A DNA stretch of 64,000 bases from an uncultured Bacteroidales bacterium (GTDB lineage: Bacteria; Bacteroidota; Bacteroidia; Bacteroidales; Paludibacteraceae). The position numbers were made by a program, and so were the translations under genes. The stretch covers positions 1 to 64,000 of the forward strand of contig CAMHSB010000005.1 of the NCBI GenBank assembly GCA_946187695.1, written 5' to 3'. Below, one piece after another: positions 52,539-60,831 of the stretch (the stretch's first letter is position 1; every line of letters begins with the position of its first letter). The notes under the pieces are model-generated. The model made no database searches. It saw nothing but the letters and a program-made list of their open reading frames with translations, and had not been told where the DNA came from.

Positions 52539-54074
52539 ATGGCAAAAAAAGCATTGAACAAGTGGACCGCGCCGAAGAGCGTTGCTCCCGAGAGAATCAT
52601 TCAGTTTGGTGAAGGTAACTTCCTCCGCGCTTTCGTGGACTGGATCGTATGGAACATGAACGCCAAGACGAACTTCAACGGCTCGGTAGTAGTCGTTCAG
52701 CCGATCGAAAAGGGTATGGTAGAGTGGCTCAACGGGCAGGATTGCTTGTATCACGTCAATCTGCAGGGTCGTCTCAAAGGTGAGGCAGTGAACTCGCTCG
52801 AGCGTATCGACGTCATCTCGCGCGCCCTCAACCCGTACACCCAGAACTGGGCCTACATGGCGCTGGCAGAGCAGCCGGAGATCCGTTTCGTCATCTCCAA
52901 CACCACCGAGGCAGGTATCACCTTCGATCCCGCTTGTAAGTTCACCGACGCACCCGCTTCTTCCTATCCGGGCAAGCTCGTGCAACTGCTCTTCCGTCGT
53001 TACAAGACTTTCAACGGCGATCCGACCAAGGGCCTGATCTTCATGCCCTGTGAGCTGATCTTCTTGAACGGTCACCACCTCAAAGACTGCATCCGCAAGT
53101 ACATCGAGTTGTGGAAAGACGATTTCGGAGCAGACTACAAGGGCTTCAAGGACTGGTTCGAGAAATACAACTATGTCTGCGCTACCCTCGTGGATCGTAT
53201 TGTACCGGGCTTCCCGCGCAAGGACATCGCAGCAATTCAGGAGAAAGTGGGCTACAACGACAACCTCGTCGTGCAAGCCGAGATCTTCCACCTCTGGGTG
53301 ATCGAGAAACCGGAGAACATGTCGATCGAAGAACTCGAGGCAGAATTCCCGGCCAACAAAGCCGGTCTGAACGTGCTCATCGCCGAGTCCGAGAAACCGT
53401 ACCACGAGCGTAAGGTGACGCTGCTCAACGGCCCGCACACTGTCCTCAGTCCGGTGACCTACCTCAGCGGTGTCAACATCGTTCGCGATGCCTGCAACCA
53501 CGACGTGCTCGGTAAGTACATCCACCTCGTGATGTTCGATGAGTTGCTCGAGACCCTCAACCTGCCGAAGGATGAACTCAAGGCGTACGGCGAATCCGTG
53601 CTGGAGCGTTTCAACAACCCGTATGTAGATCATGCCGTTACATCAATCATGCTCAACTCCTTCCCGAAATTTGAGACACGCGACCTGCCGGGCCTCAAGA
53701 TCTACTTGGAGCGCAAAGGTCAACTGCCGAAAGGCCTCGTGCTCGGTCTCGCTGCTATCATTGAGTACTACAAGGGCGGTACCCGTGCCGACGGTGCACC
53801 GATCGAGCCGAACGATGCACAGGAGATCATGGACCTGCTCAAGCAACTCTGGGCTACCGGCGACACCCGCAAGGTGGCAGAAGGTGTGCTCGGCGCTACC
53901 GACATCATCTGGAAAGAGTCCAAAGAGGACCTCAACAAGATCCCGGGTCTGACCGATATGGTAGAGCTCTACCTCAACAGCATCGAGAAGATCGGTATGC
54001 TCGAGACCGTTCAACTGATGCTCGCTGCGGACAAAGTAGAAGGCCTTGTTTCGAAAATCAAAAGCTTATTCTGA
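52539..54074 (+). CDS. uxaB: Tagaturonate reductase (altronate oxidoreductase)
   Basis: NAD-dependent reduction of tagaturonate to altronate in galacturonate use. The N-terminal nucleotide-binding motif is IIQFGEGNFLRAFVDW; the mannitol-dehydrogenase-like core shows FMPCELIFLNGHHLKD, VDRIVPGFPR and KVTLLNGPHTVLSPVTYLSG with the catalytic Lys and His. 511 residues, typical of the Bacteroidetes form. One base separates its stop from uxaA, so they form an operon. uxaC is not in the window. Confidence 0.94.
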   Translation: MAKKALNKWTAPKSVAPERIIQFGEGNFLRAFVDWIVWNMNAKTNFNGSVVVVQPIEKGMVEWLNGQDCLYHVNLQGRLKGEAVNSLERIDVISRALNPYTQNWAYMALAEQPEIRFVISNTTEAGITFDPACKFTDAPASSYPGKLVQLLFRRYKTFNGDPTKGLIFMPCELIFLNGHHLKDCIRKYIELWKDDFGADYKGFKDWFEKYNYVCATLVDRIVPGFPRKDIAAIQEKVGYNDNLVVQAEIFHLWVIEKPENMSIEELEAEFPANKAGLNVLIAESEKPYHERKVTLLNGPHTVLSPVTYLSGVNIVRDACNHDVLGKYIHLVMFDELLETLNLPKDELKAYGESVLERFNNPYVDHAVTSIMLNSFPKFETRDLPGLKIYLERKGQLPKGLVLGLAAIIEYYKGGTRADGAPIEPNDAQEIMDLLKQLWATGDTRKVAEGVLGATDIIWKESKEDLNKIPGLTDMVELYLNSIEKIGMLETVQLMLAADKVEGLVSKIKSLF

Positions 54075-54075
54075 C

Positions 54076-55557
54076 ATGACGAATATCCTGAAAATCAACC
54101 CTGCCGACAATGTGGTGGTAGCTATCCAGCCGCAGTCGGCAGGCGCGGTTATTGAGGTGGACGGCAAGCAGATCACCGTTTTAGAGGACGTGCCTGCCGG
54201 CCATAAGATAGCCATCCAAGATCTCGCTGAGGGCGAGAACGTCATCAAGTATGGTTTCCCCATCGGTCATGCACGCGAAGCCAAGAAAGCCGGCTCGTGG
54301 ATGAACGAGAACAATATCAAGACCAACCTCGCCGGACTGCTCGAGTACGAGTATCATCCAAAGGATGTGGTGCTCAATATACCCGACGAGAAACGCACCT
54401 TCATGGGCTACCGCCGCAAGGACGGTCAAGTAGGTATCCGCAACGAAGTATGGATCATCCCGACCGTAGGTTGCGTCAACGGTATCATCCAGAAATGTGC
54501 CGAGCGCCTGCGTCAGGAGACCGGTGCGGACAATATCTTCGCTTTCCCCCATAACTACGGTTGCTCGCAGTTGGGTGACGATCACGAGAACACGAAGAAG
54601 ATCCTGCGCGACATGCTTCATCATCCGAACGCAGGTGCTATCTTGGTAGTCAGCCTCGGCTGCGAGAACAACCAACCGGATGTCTTCAAACAGTTCTGCG
54701 GCGAAATCGATGAGGACCGTATCAAGTTTGTGACTACCCAGAAGATCGAAGGCGACGAGGTGGAGTACTGCATGACTATTCTGCGGGAACTCTACACTAA
54801 GACGCAGCACGACAAACGCGTAGCAGTACCTCTGAGCGAATTGCGCGTGGGTCTCAAGTGCGGTGGTTCGGACGGCTTCAGCGGTATCACCGCCAACCCG
54901 CTGCTCGGTTGCTTGAGCGATTGGTTGGTAGCCCAAGGCGGAACGACCGTCCTCACCGAAGTGCCGGAGATGTTCGGTGCCGAGACCATCCTCATGGACC
55001 GTTGTGCCAACCGGCACCTCTTCGACCAGACGGTGCACCTCATTAATGACTTCAAGGATTATTTCCTCAGTCACGGTGAACCGGTAGGCGAGAACCCGAG
55101 TCCGGGTAACAAAGCCGGCGGTATATCGACCCTCGAGGACAAAGCCCTCGGTTGTACGCAGAAATGCGGTAAGTCTCTCGTACGCGGTGTGATGCCTTAC
55201 GGTGAGCGCCTGCAAGTGAAGGGACTCAACCTGCTCTCTGCACCGGGTAACGACCTCGTGGCATCGACGGCACTCGCTTCCTGCGGTTGCCATATGGTGC
55301 TCTTTACTACCGGTCGCGGTACGCCGTTCGGAACCTATGTCCCGACGATGAAGATCTCCACCAACTCGAACTTGGCGAAGAACAAACCGAACTGGATCGA
55401 TTTCAATGCCGGTGTGATCGCCGAAGGCGAACCGATGGACGAGGTAGCAAAACGTTTTGCGGACTTCGTGATCGAGGTAGCCAACGGTGCCAAGACCAAC
55501 AACGAGAAGAATGGTTATCACGAGATAGCGATCTTCAAGAACGGTGTCACTCTTTGA
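54076..55557 (+). CDS. uxaA: Altronate dehydratase
   Basis: Converts altronate to 2-keto-3-deoxygluconate. ATG at 54076, right after the uxaB stop, gives MTNILKINPADNV; the longer frame to 54046 is not needed. The N-terminal SAF domain (residues 1-95) is followed by the large catalytic part with VGIRNEVWIIPTVGCVN, FPHNYGCSQLGDDHENTK, GLKCGGSDGFSGITANP and FTTGRGTPFGTYVPTMKIS, all family signatures including conserved cysteines. 493 residues. Confidence 0.95.
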   Translation: MTNILKINPADNVVVAIQPQSAGAVIEVDGKQITVLEDVPAGHKIAIQDLAEGENVIKYGFPIGHAREAKKAGSWMNENNIKTNLAGLLEYEYHPKDVVLNIPDEKRTFMGYRRKDGQVGIRNEVWIIPTVGCVNGIIQKCAERLRQETGADNIFAFPHNYGCSQLGDDHENTKKILRDMLHHPNAGAILVVSLGCENNQPDVFKQFCGEIDEDRIKFVTTQKIEGDEVEYCMTILRELYTKTQHDKRVAVPLSELRVGLKCGGSDGFSGITANPLLGCLSDWLVAQGGTTVLTEVPEMFGAETILMDRCANRHLFDQTVHLINDFKDYFLSHGEPVGENPSPGNKAGGISTLEDKALGCTQKCGKSLVRGVMPYGERLQVKGLNLLSAPGNDLVASTALASCGCHMVLFTTGRGTPFGTYVPTMKISTNSNLAKNKPNWIDFNAGVIAEGEPMDEVAKRFADFVIEVANGAKTNNEKNGYHEIAIFKNGVTL

Positions 55558-56254
55558 TATCCTGTATCCCCGTACCTGTCCTTTCTGCGGACGGTATATC
55601 AGTGACCGGCAGATCCGCGAGGAGCACATCGAATGGCTCTGCGTGGACTGCTGGAAACATTTGCCGCGTACCGAGCAGGACATCCTGCGGGATAACAGCA
55701 CCGAGGAGACACTGACCGACGGCCGTTCGGAGATCAAGCAAGCGATGCGGCTCGAAAAAGCGGCGGCGTATCTGTTCTTTGAGAAAGAGCATCCGATCCA
55801 GTGGGTCATCCACCGCATGAAATACCGCGACCAACCGATGCTGGGCTTCTGGCTCGCACGGCAGGCGCTGCTGGACTGGCGCAACGAGACCTTCTTCGAG
55901 GATCTGGACCTGATCGTTCCTATGCCGCTCCATCCCAAACGACTGCGGGAGAGAGGCTATAACCAGGCGGAGTACATCGCCTTGGGGATCAGCGAACTGA
56001 CCGGCATACCGGTGGATACGACCCATGTGCTGCGGGTGCGCAACACACCCAAGCAGGCCCGGCAGACCGGAGACGAACGCAAGACCAACGTAGCGAACGC
56101 GTTCGCGGTGGTTCACCCCGAAGAACTGAAGGACAAACATATACTCGTGGTGGATGACCTGATCACCACCGGAGAGACGATGCGCTCGTGCCTCAAGGCC
56201 ATGAAACGCATCAAAGGGGCACGATTCAGTGTCTTTGCCTTATGTAAAGCATAA
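55544..56254 (+). CDS. ComF family phosphoribosyltransferase-like protein
   Basis: 236 residues. An N-terminal zinc-finger-like CPFCGRYI...CVDCWKHL is followed by a PRT fold with VPMPLHPKRLRERGYNQAEYIA, TPKQARQTGDERKTNVANAF and the PRPP-binding loop ILVVDDLITTGETM. Homologues act in DNA uptake, but in gut Bacteroidetes a link to competence is not established. It overlaps the uxaA 3' end by 14 bases. Confidence 0.92.
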   Translation: MSLFDILYPRTCPFCGRYISDRQIREEHIEWLCVDCWKHLPRTEQDILRDNSTEETLTDGRSEIKQAMRLEKAAAYLFFEKEHPIQWVIHRMKYRDQPMLGFWLARQALLDWRNETFFEDLDLIVPMPLHPKRLRERGYNQAEYIALGISELTGIPVDTTHVLRVRNTPKQARQTGDERKTNVANAFAVVHPEELKDKHILVVDDLITTGETMRSCLKAMKRIKGARFSVFALCKA

Positions 56255-56259
56255 TAAAA

Positions 56260-57861
56260 ATGACAAAAAAATACGATTTTTTAATTATTGGCGGCGGTGT
56301 GGCCGGAATGAGTTTTGCATTACAGGTGGCGCGCTCGGGCAAATATAAGATTGCTCTGTGCTGCAAGACCACCCTCGAGGAAGCTAACACCGCCAAAGCA
56401 CAGGGAGGTATCGCCTCGGTGACGAACCTCTTGGTGGACGATTTTGAGAAACATATCCACGATACGATGGTCGCCGGTGACTGGTTAAGTGACCCTGCCG
56501 CCGTCGAACAGGTGGTACGCAACGCCCCCAAAGGCATCGAGGAACTGGTTCAATGGGGCGTGAACTTCGACCGCAAAGAGGACGGTCAGTTCGATCTGCA
56601 CCGCGAAGGCGGTCACTCTGAGTTCCGTATCCTGCACCATGCCGATGACACCGGTGCGGAGATCCAACGCGGACTGATGGCAGCGGTGCGCAGCAACCCG
56701 CATATCGAGGTGCTGGAGAACCATTTTGCCGTGGAGATCATCACGCAGCACCATCTGGGCGTACGTGTGACGCGTCGGACACCCGATATCGAGTGCTACG
56801 GTGCGTATATCCTCAACCCCAAGACCCAGAAGATAGATACCTATTTGAGCCGTATCACACTCATGGCAACCGGCGGAACGGGTGCCGTCTATGCGACCAC
56901 CACCAACCCCGAGATAGCCACCGGAGACGGCATCGCTATGGTCTATCGCGCCAAGGGACTGGTCAAGGACATGGAGTTTGTGCAGTTCCACCCCACGAGC
57001 CTCTTCAACCCCGCCGAGACTCATCCGGCCTACCTCATCACCGAAGCCATGCGTGGGTACGGAGGTATCCTGCGTCTGCCCAACGGCGAGGAGTTTATGC
57101 AGAAATACGATCCGCGTCTCAGTCTTGCGCCGCGTGACATCGTTGCTCGGGCGATCGACAACGAGATGAAGATCCATGCGATCGACCATGTCTGCCTCGA
57201 TGTGACCCAAAAAGATCCCGAGGAGACCAAGCATCACTTCCCCAATATCTACGCCAAGTGCCTGAGTATCGGTATCGATATCACAAAGGAGTACATCCCT
57301 GTCGCACCCTGTGCGCATTACATGTGCGGCGGTATCAAGGTCGATCTGGACGGTCAGTCGTCCATCAAGCGTCTTTACGCCGTGGGTGAGTGCTCGTGTA
57401 CAGGCCTGCATGGGGGTAACCGTTTGGCGTCCAACTCGCTCATCGAAGCCGTCGTATATGCCGAGGCAGCTGCCAAGCATAGTTTGTCCGTTATCGAGAA
57501 CTACGGCTTCAATGAACGTATCCCGGCTTGGAACGACGAGGGTACGCTCTCAAACGAGGAACGCGTGCTCATTGCCCAGGACGTCAAGGAGGTGGGACAG
57601 ATCATGTCCACCTACGTGGGCATCGTGCGCTCGGATCTGCGTCTGCGTCGTGCGTGGGAACGACTCGATCTGCTCTATGAGGAGACCGAAGACCTCTTCA
57701 AACGTGTCAAGGCCACCAAGGAGATCTGCGAACTACGAAATATGATTAATGTCGGATACCTCATTACCCGTCAGGCGATCGAGCGCAAGGAGAGTAGGGG
57801 ACTGCATTACTCCATCGACTATCCCAAAAAAGAATCCGACCATCCGCAGGAAGTATGGTAG
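56260..57861 (+). CDS. nadB: L-aspartate oxidase
   Basis: First step of de novo NAD synthesis, oxidising aspartate to iminoaspartate. FAD-binding FLIIGGGVAGMSFALQ at the N-terminus, then LEEANTAKAQGGIA, the active-site HREGGHSEFRILHHADDTG, FHPTSLF and CAHYMCGGIKVDLDG, as in NadB and fumarate reductase flavoproteins. 533 residues with the helical C-terminal domain (RVLIAQDVKEVGQIMS). It follows the ComF gene after five bases and overlaps the NlpC/P60 gene by seven. nadA and nadC are not in the window. Confidence 0.95.
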   Translation: MTKKYDFLIIGGGVAGMSFALQVARSGKYKIALCCKTTLEEANTAKAQGGIASVTNLLVDDFEKHIHDTMVAGDWLSDPAAVEQVVRNAPKGIEELVQWGVNFDRKEDGQFDLHREGGHSEFRILHHADDTGAEIQRGLMAAVRSNPHIEVLENHFAVEIITQHHLGVRVTRRTPDIECYGAYILNPKTQKIDTYLSRITLMATGGTGAVYATTTNPEIATGDGIAMVYRAKGLVKDMEFVQFHPTSLFNPAETHPAYLITEAMRGYGGILRLPNGEEFMQKYDPRLSLAPRDIVARAIDNEMKIHAIDHVCLDVTQKDPEETKHHFPNIYAKCLSIGIDITKEYIPVAPCAHYMCGGIKVDLDGQSSIKRLYAVGECSCTGLHGGNRLASNSLIEAVVYAEAAAKHSLSVIENYGFNERIPAWNDEGTLSNEERVLIAQDVKEVGQIMSTYVGIVRSDLRLRRAWERLDLLYEETEDLFKRVKATKEICELRNMINVGYLITRQAIERKESRGLHYSIDYPKKESDHPQEVW

Positions 57862-58637
57862 CCCTCTCCTTACATAGCGTCGTGCCTGTTCGTGCCGAGG
57901 CACGCGAGAGCGCCGAGCAGAACACCCAGATGCTCTTCGGTCAACTCTGTGAGGTCCTGGAGGAGCTGCCGCGTTGGTACCGTATCCGTTTGGAAGCGGA
58001 CGGACAGGAAGGCTGGGTGGACGCGAAGATGATCGCACCAATCGCCGGCAAGGATCTGACTGCCTATCGCAAGGCCCTGAAGACAGCCGCTGTGGTCGCT
58101 TTCCCGATGACCTATGCAATGAGCGAGAACAACGGTCAGACTATTCCCCTCACCGCCGGTACACGGCTCACGAACTACCAAGACGGACGCTTCGAGGTGC
58201 TCGGTGTCGGTTTCCGTATCGACCCCTCGATGGTCATCACCGAACCGCTCGAACTCACCCAAGACAACCTGCTCAAAGCTGTGCGGTTCTTTATCAACAC
58301 CCCTTATCTCTGGGGCGGCAAGAACGCACTGGGCATGGATTGCTCGGGCTTCACGCAGGTGGTGATGAGCCTCTTTGGCAAATCCCTCTTACGCAATGCC
58401 TCCGAGCAGGTGACACAGGGACGGACGGTCGCTGATCTCAGTAAGGCAAAGGCCGGTGACTTAGCGTTCTTCGACCACGAGGACGGGCGCATCTCGCATG
58501 TGGGGATCGTCATCGATGCCGAGCGCATCATCCACTGCTCCGGGCGAGTCAAAGTGGAGAAACTCGATGCTACCGGCATTTTTAATGCCGAAACGAACGC
58601 ATACTCCCATCACTTAGTCTCTATTCGTAGGGTGTAG
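57855..58637 (+). CDS. NlpC/P60 (C40) cell wall peptidase with SH3 region
   Basis: ATG at 57855 inside the end of nadB. Residues about 5-60 are SH3-like (QMLFGQLCEVLEELPRWYRIRL ... GWVDAKMIAP, first 20 shown in part). The C40 core starts near 140 with YLWGGKNALGMDCSGFTQVV (catalytic Cys), GDLAFFDHEDGRISHVGIVI (His) and IIHCSGRVKVEKL. Such enzymes cleave D-Glu-DAP bonds in stem peptides. No signal peptide is visible with this start, so export or a cytoplasmic recycling role is open. 260 residues. Confidence 0.88.
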   Translation: MVALSLHSVVPVRAEARESAEQNTQMLFGQLCEVLEELPRWYRIRLEADGQEGWVDAKMIAPIAGKDLTAYRKALKTAAVVAFPMTYAMSENNGQTIPLTAGTRLTNYQDGRFEVLGVGFRIDPSMVITEPLELTQDNLLKAVRFFINTPYLWGGKNALGMDCSGFTQVVMSLFGKSLLRNASEQVTQGRTVADLSKAKAGDLAFFDHEDGRISHVGIVIDAERIIHCSGRVKVEKLDATGIFNAETNAYSHHLVSIRRV

Positions 58638-58656
58638 TTCCTTTCGGATATATCGA

Positions 58657-58686
58657 AAAATGACGGCTCATGGAGTCGTCATTTTC
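58657..58686. terminator. Hairpin between the C40 gene and tRNA-Leu
   Basis: AAAATGAC, 14-base loop, GTCATTTT. It can serve both convergent units: the C40 gene on plus and the tRNA-Leu transcript on minus, ending about two bases from the tRNA 3' end. Confidence 0.7.
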
Positions 58687-58738
58687 GTACCGCGAGCCGG
58701 GGTCGAACCGGCACGCCCATCACTGGGCAAAAGATTTT

Positions 58739-59425
58739 CGTACATTCGCTGTTGATCACTCAGCGTCTGCTTGGACTATGTCATGACCGTGTCCCGGAGG
58801 ATGTAGGTCGTGGGTATATAGTCTCTACACATTTAGGTGTTGCCACCACTTAGCTCGGCGTTCTGAACATATAAAGGCTGTTCCATTCACCGAATTAGCC
58901 CACTTCTACTTCAAGCCTTTCGACTTGAGCACTCTTTACCTTTGTTCTTACCTCGATAATTCTCGGTCAGCGCGTGACAGTTTGGACATAATAGTTGAAG
59001 ATTCTCCAACCGTTGGTCATCCCGAATGGCATTGATATGATGTAACTCCAATGCAATGGGCTGCCCTAACCACTCTGTCAAGCCACAACATTCGCATTTA
59101 CGTTGCTTAATTCCTTCGCGCAACAAACGTTCGCGCAGGTGGTTCGCGTTTACGAATGTGGAATGTGTTACCAAAATTGTCTCTAGCGGTTGAGGCGCGC
59201 GGAGCGGCTTACGTCGTACTCCTTTGTTCCAGCCTTGTCTCGTCATATGAGACGTGTCGAGGTGTAACTCTTGAATTTTGCGTTTAACCGTATCGTAATT
59301 GCTACCCGCTATACACAAGTGTAATTTTTCAATTACTTGTGCGAATGAATAACTCGTACGAACCGCTTCTACAAAATCCTGATCAGTCCATTTTCGTTTA
59401 CTCATAAACAAAAAATGTTTCGTCA
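58739..59425 (-). ncRNA. Group I self-splicing intron in the tRNA-Leu(UAA) anticodon loop
   Basis: 687 bases between exon 1 ending in U and exon 2, closing with the expected terminal G (58739). P1: exon ACTT pairs with intron GAGT with the U-G wobble at the splice site. P3: GTGGG (about 58895) with CCCAC (about 58811). P6: GGTG-GCAA-CACC (GNRA loop). R-like segment GCCGAGCTAAG (58849-58859). P7: AGACTAT (58817-58826) with ATAGTCC (58773-58782). P8: GACC/GGTC. P9: CGCTG/CAGCG. The order is right for a group I core. The HNH gene fills the 5' part between P1 and P3. Confidence 0.92.
58911..59405 (-). CDS. HNH homing endonuclease encoded in the group I intron
   Basis: ATG at 59405 (MSKRKWTDQDF) lies in the P1 region; an in-frame TTG at 59426 would start in the exon and is unlikely. 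Residues about 1-70 form the helical DNA-binding part (FVEAVRTSYSFAQVIEKL, TVKRKIQELHLDTSHMTRQ, GWNKGVRR). The C-terminus has a zinc-stabilised HNH nuclease: CECCGLTEW, LELHHINAIRDDQRLENL and CPNCHALTENYR. About 164 residues, intact. It presumably nicks or cuts intronless tRNA-Leu genes to spread the intron. Confidence 0.9.
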   Translation of the reverse strand: MSKRKWTDQDFVEAVRTSYSFAQVIEKLHLCIAGSNYDTVKRKIQELHLDTSHMTRQGWNKGVRRKPLRAPQPLETILVTHSTFVNANHLRERLLREGIKQRKCECCGLTEWLGQPIALELHHINAIRDDQRLENLQLLCPNCHALTENYRGKNKGKECSSRKA

Positions 59426-59485
59426 AAGTCTTTCTTGTCTACCTATTCCAACATCGCGGCAGATGATTTTCGTCAAAATCGGCTG

Positions 59486-59517
59486 CAAAATTACTACAAA
59501 TTTTCGACATACGCAAA
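59486..59517 (-). promoter_or_regulatory. Promoter of the split tRNA-Leu gene
   Basis: Minus-strand TTTG (59514-59517), 20 bases, TAATTTTG (59486-59493), about 25 bases before the tRNA 5' end. Divergent from the HD-protein promoter. Confidence 0.75.
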
Positions 59518-59554
59518 TAAAATCGCAAAAAAATTGATTTTCTCGTACGCGCAC

Positions 59555-59585
59555 TTGCGTATATGGAATATTTTTCGTAACTTTG
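59555..59585 (+). promoter_or_regulatory. Promoter of the HD-lpxD-lpxC-lpxA run
   Basis: TTG at 59555-59557, 20 bases, TAACTTTG at 59578-59585. The ATG at 59599 leaves a leader of only a few bases. Confidence 0.75.
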
Positions 59586-59598
59586 CGCACTTTTTGTT

Positions 59599-60831
59599 AT
59601 GGCTAACAAACGTAAGATCATAAACGACCCCGTCTTTGGGTTCCTTTCGATCCCGAATGACCTGATATTTGACGTGTTGCAGCACCCCTACGTGCAGCGT
59701 CTGAACCGCATCCGTCAGTTGGGGCTGTCGTACCTCGTTTACCCCGGTGCGATGCACAGCCGTTTCGGTCACTCGCTCGGTGCGATGCACCTGATGCACG
59801 AGGCCATTACCTCGCTGCGGCTCAAGGGTGTGGAGATCACCGAGCAGGAAGAGACGAGCGCTATGATCGCCATCCTGCTGCACGATATCGGTCATGGACC
59901 TTTCTCGCATGTGCTCGAGCACACGATCGTGGATGGGGTGTCGCACGAAGACATCTCCCTGCTGATGATGGAGCGGATCAACCTCGATCTGCACGGTCAG
60001 CTGGATACGGCGATTGCCATCTTCAAGAACGAATATCCAAAACATTTCCTGCACCAACTGATCTCCAGTCAGCTGGACGTGGACCGCATGGATTACCTGT
60101 GCCGCGACTCGTTCTTCACCGGCGTGCAGGAGGGACGTGTTGCGAGTGAACGACTGCTCAAGATGCTCGATGTGCGCAATGATAAGTTAGTAGTGCAGAT
60201 CAAGGGTATCTACTCGGTGGAGAAATTCCTTGTTGCCCGTCGGCTGATGTACTGGCAGGTGTACCTGCACAAGACCTCGGTGGCGGCGGAGCAGCACCTG
60301 ATCAAGATCCTGAGTCGCGCTAAAGAGCTGGCGCGGAACGGCAAGGAGCTCTTCTGTGCCCCGGCCTTGCGGTATTTCCTTTACCAGCATGTGACCTTCG
60401 AGTTGTTCAGCCCTACGAGCGAAGCGCTGGAGCAGTATGCGCTGCTCGACGATAACGATGTGCTGTCGGCCATCAAAGCCTGGACGGCGAGTGATGACAA
60501 GGTGCTCAGTGTGCTCAGTGAGTCGTTCATCAACCGCCGCCTGTTCCGGGGCGAACTGCTGGACGCGCCGCTGACGGATGCACAGAAAAACGAACTAAAC
60601 CGTCAATTCGCAAAGGCTTTGGGCGTCTCGGAAAGCGATGCGGCCTACCTCTGGTCGGAACATGTGTCCACCTCTAATACTTACTCCGAGAAAGCGGACA
60701 CCATCGATATCCTCTATAACGACGGCACGGTGCGCGATATCGCCAAAGCCAGTGAGATACTCGACCTCGAGTCCCTCACCCGTAAACCGAAAAAATTGTA
60801 CCTCTTTAAATACAGAATAGATGAATTTTAG
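59599..60831 (+). CDS. HD domain phosphohydrolase, dGTPase/SAMHD1-like
   Basis: Metal-dependent phosphohydrolase, probably on nucleotides. The metal motif is spread over HSRFGHSLGAMH (His), LLHDIGHGPFSH (HD) and QLDVDRMDYLCRDS (Asp), as in YdhJ/SAMHD1-like proteins. 410 residues, start ATG 59599 (MANKRKIINDPVFGF) just after the promoter. The last 11 bases overlap lpxD. Its place before lpxD-lpxC-lpxA is common in Bacteroidetes; whether it regulates envelope synthesis is unknown. Confidence 0.9.
   Translation: MANKRKIINDPVFGFLSIPNDLIFDVLQHPYVQRLNRIRQLGLSYLVYPGAMHSRFGHSLGAMHLMHEAITSLRLKGVEITEQEETSAMIAILLHDIGHGPFSHVLEHTIVDGVSHEDISLLMMERINLDLHGQLDTAIAIFKNEYPKHFLHQLISSQLDVDRMDYLCRDSFFTGVQEGRVASERLLKMLDVRNDKLVVQIKGIYSVEKFLVARRLMYWQVYLHKTSVAAEQHLIKILSRAKELARNGKELFCAPALRYFLYQHVTFELFSPTSEALEQYALLDDNDVLSAIKAWTASDDKVLSVLSESFINRRLFRGELLDAPLTDAQKNELNRQFAKALGVSESDAAYLWSEHVSTSNTYSEKADTIDILYNDGTVRDIAKASEILDLESLTRKPKKLYLFKYRIDEF

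Larger units (their letters stand above)
58688..59460 (-). tRNA. tRNA-Leu (anticodon UAA) split by a group I intron
   Basis: Exon 1 is 59460-59426 (35 bases): acceptor GCCGCGA, D-arm TTGGAATAGGTAGAC, anticodon stem AAAGA and loop start CTT. Exon 2 is 58738-58688 (51 bases): AAAA completes the loop, stem TCTTT pairs with AAAGA, long variable arm GCCCA-GTGA-TGGGC, T-arm GCCGG TTCGACC CCGGC, acceptor TCGCGGT and discriminator A. The joined loop CTTAAAA gives anticodon UAA, with the intron between U34 and A35. The 86-base product has the class II form of tRNA-Leu. The first acceptor pair is G-U. CCA is not encoded. Confidence 0.93.

Noticed and set aside
54181-55938. 585-codon minus-strand frame opposite uxaA and the ComF gene
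   Set aside because: Antisense of two well-conserved genes, with no domain and no promoter.
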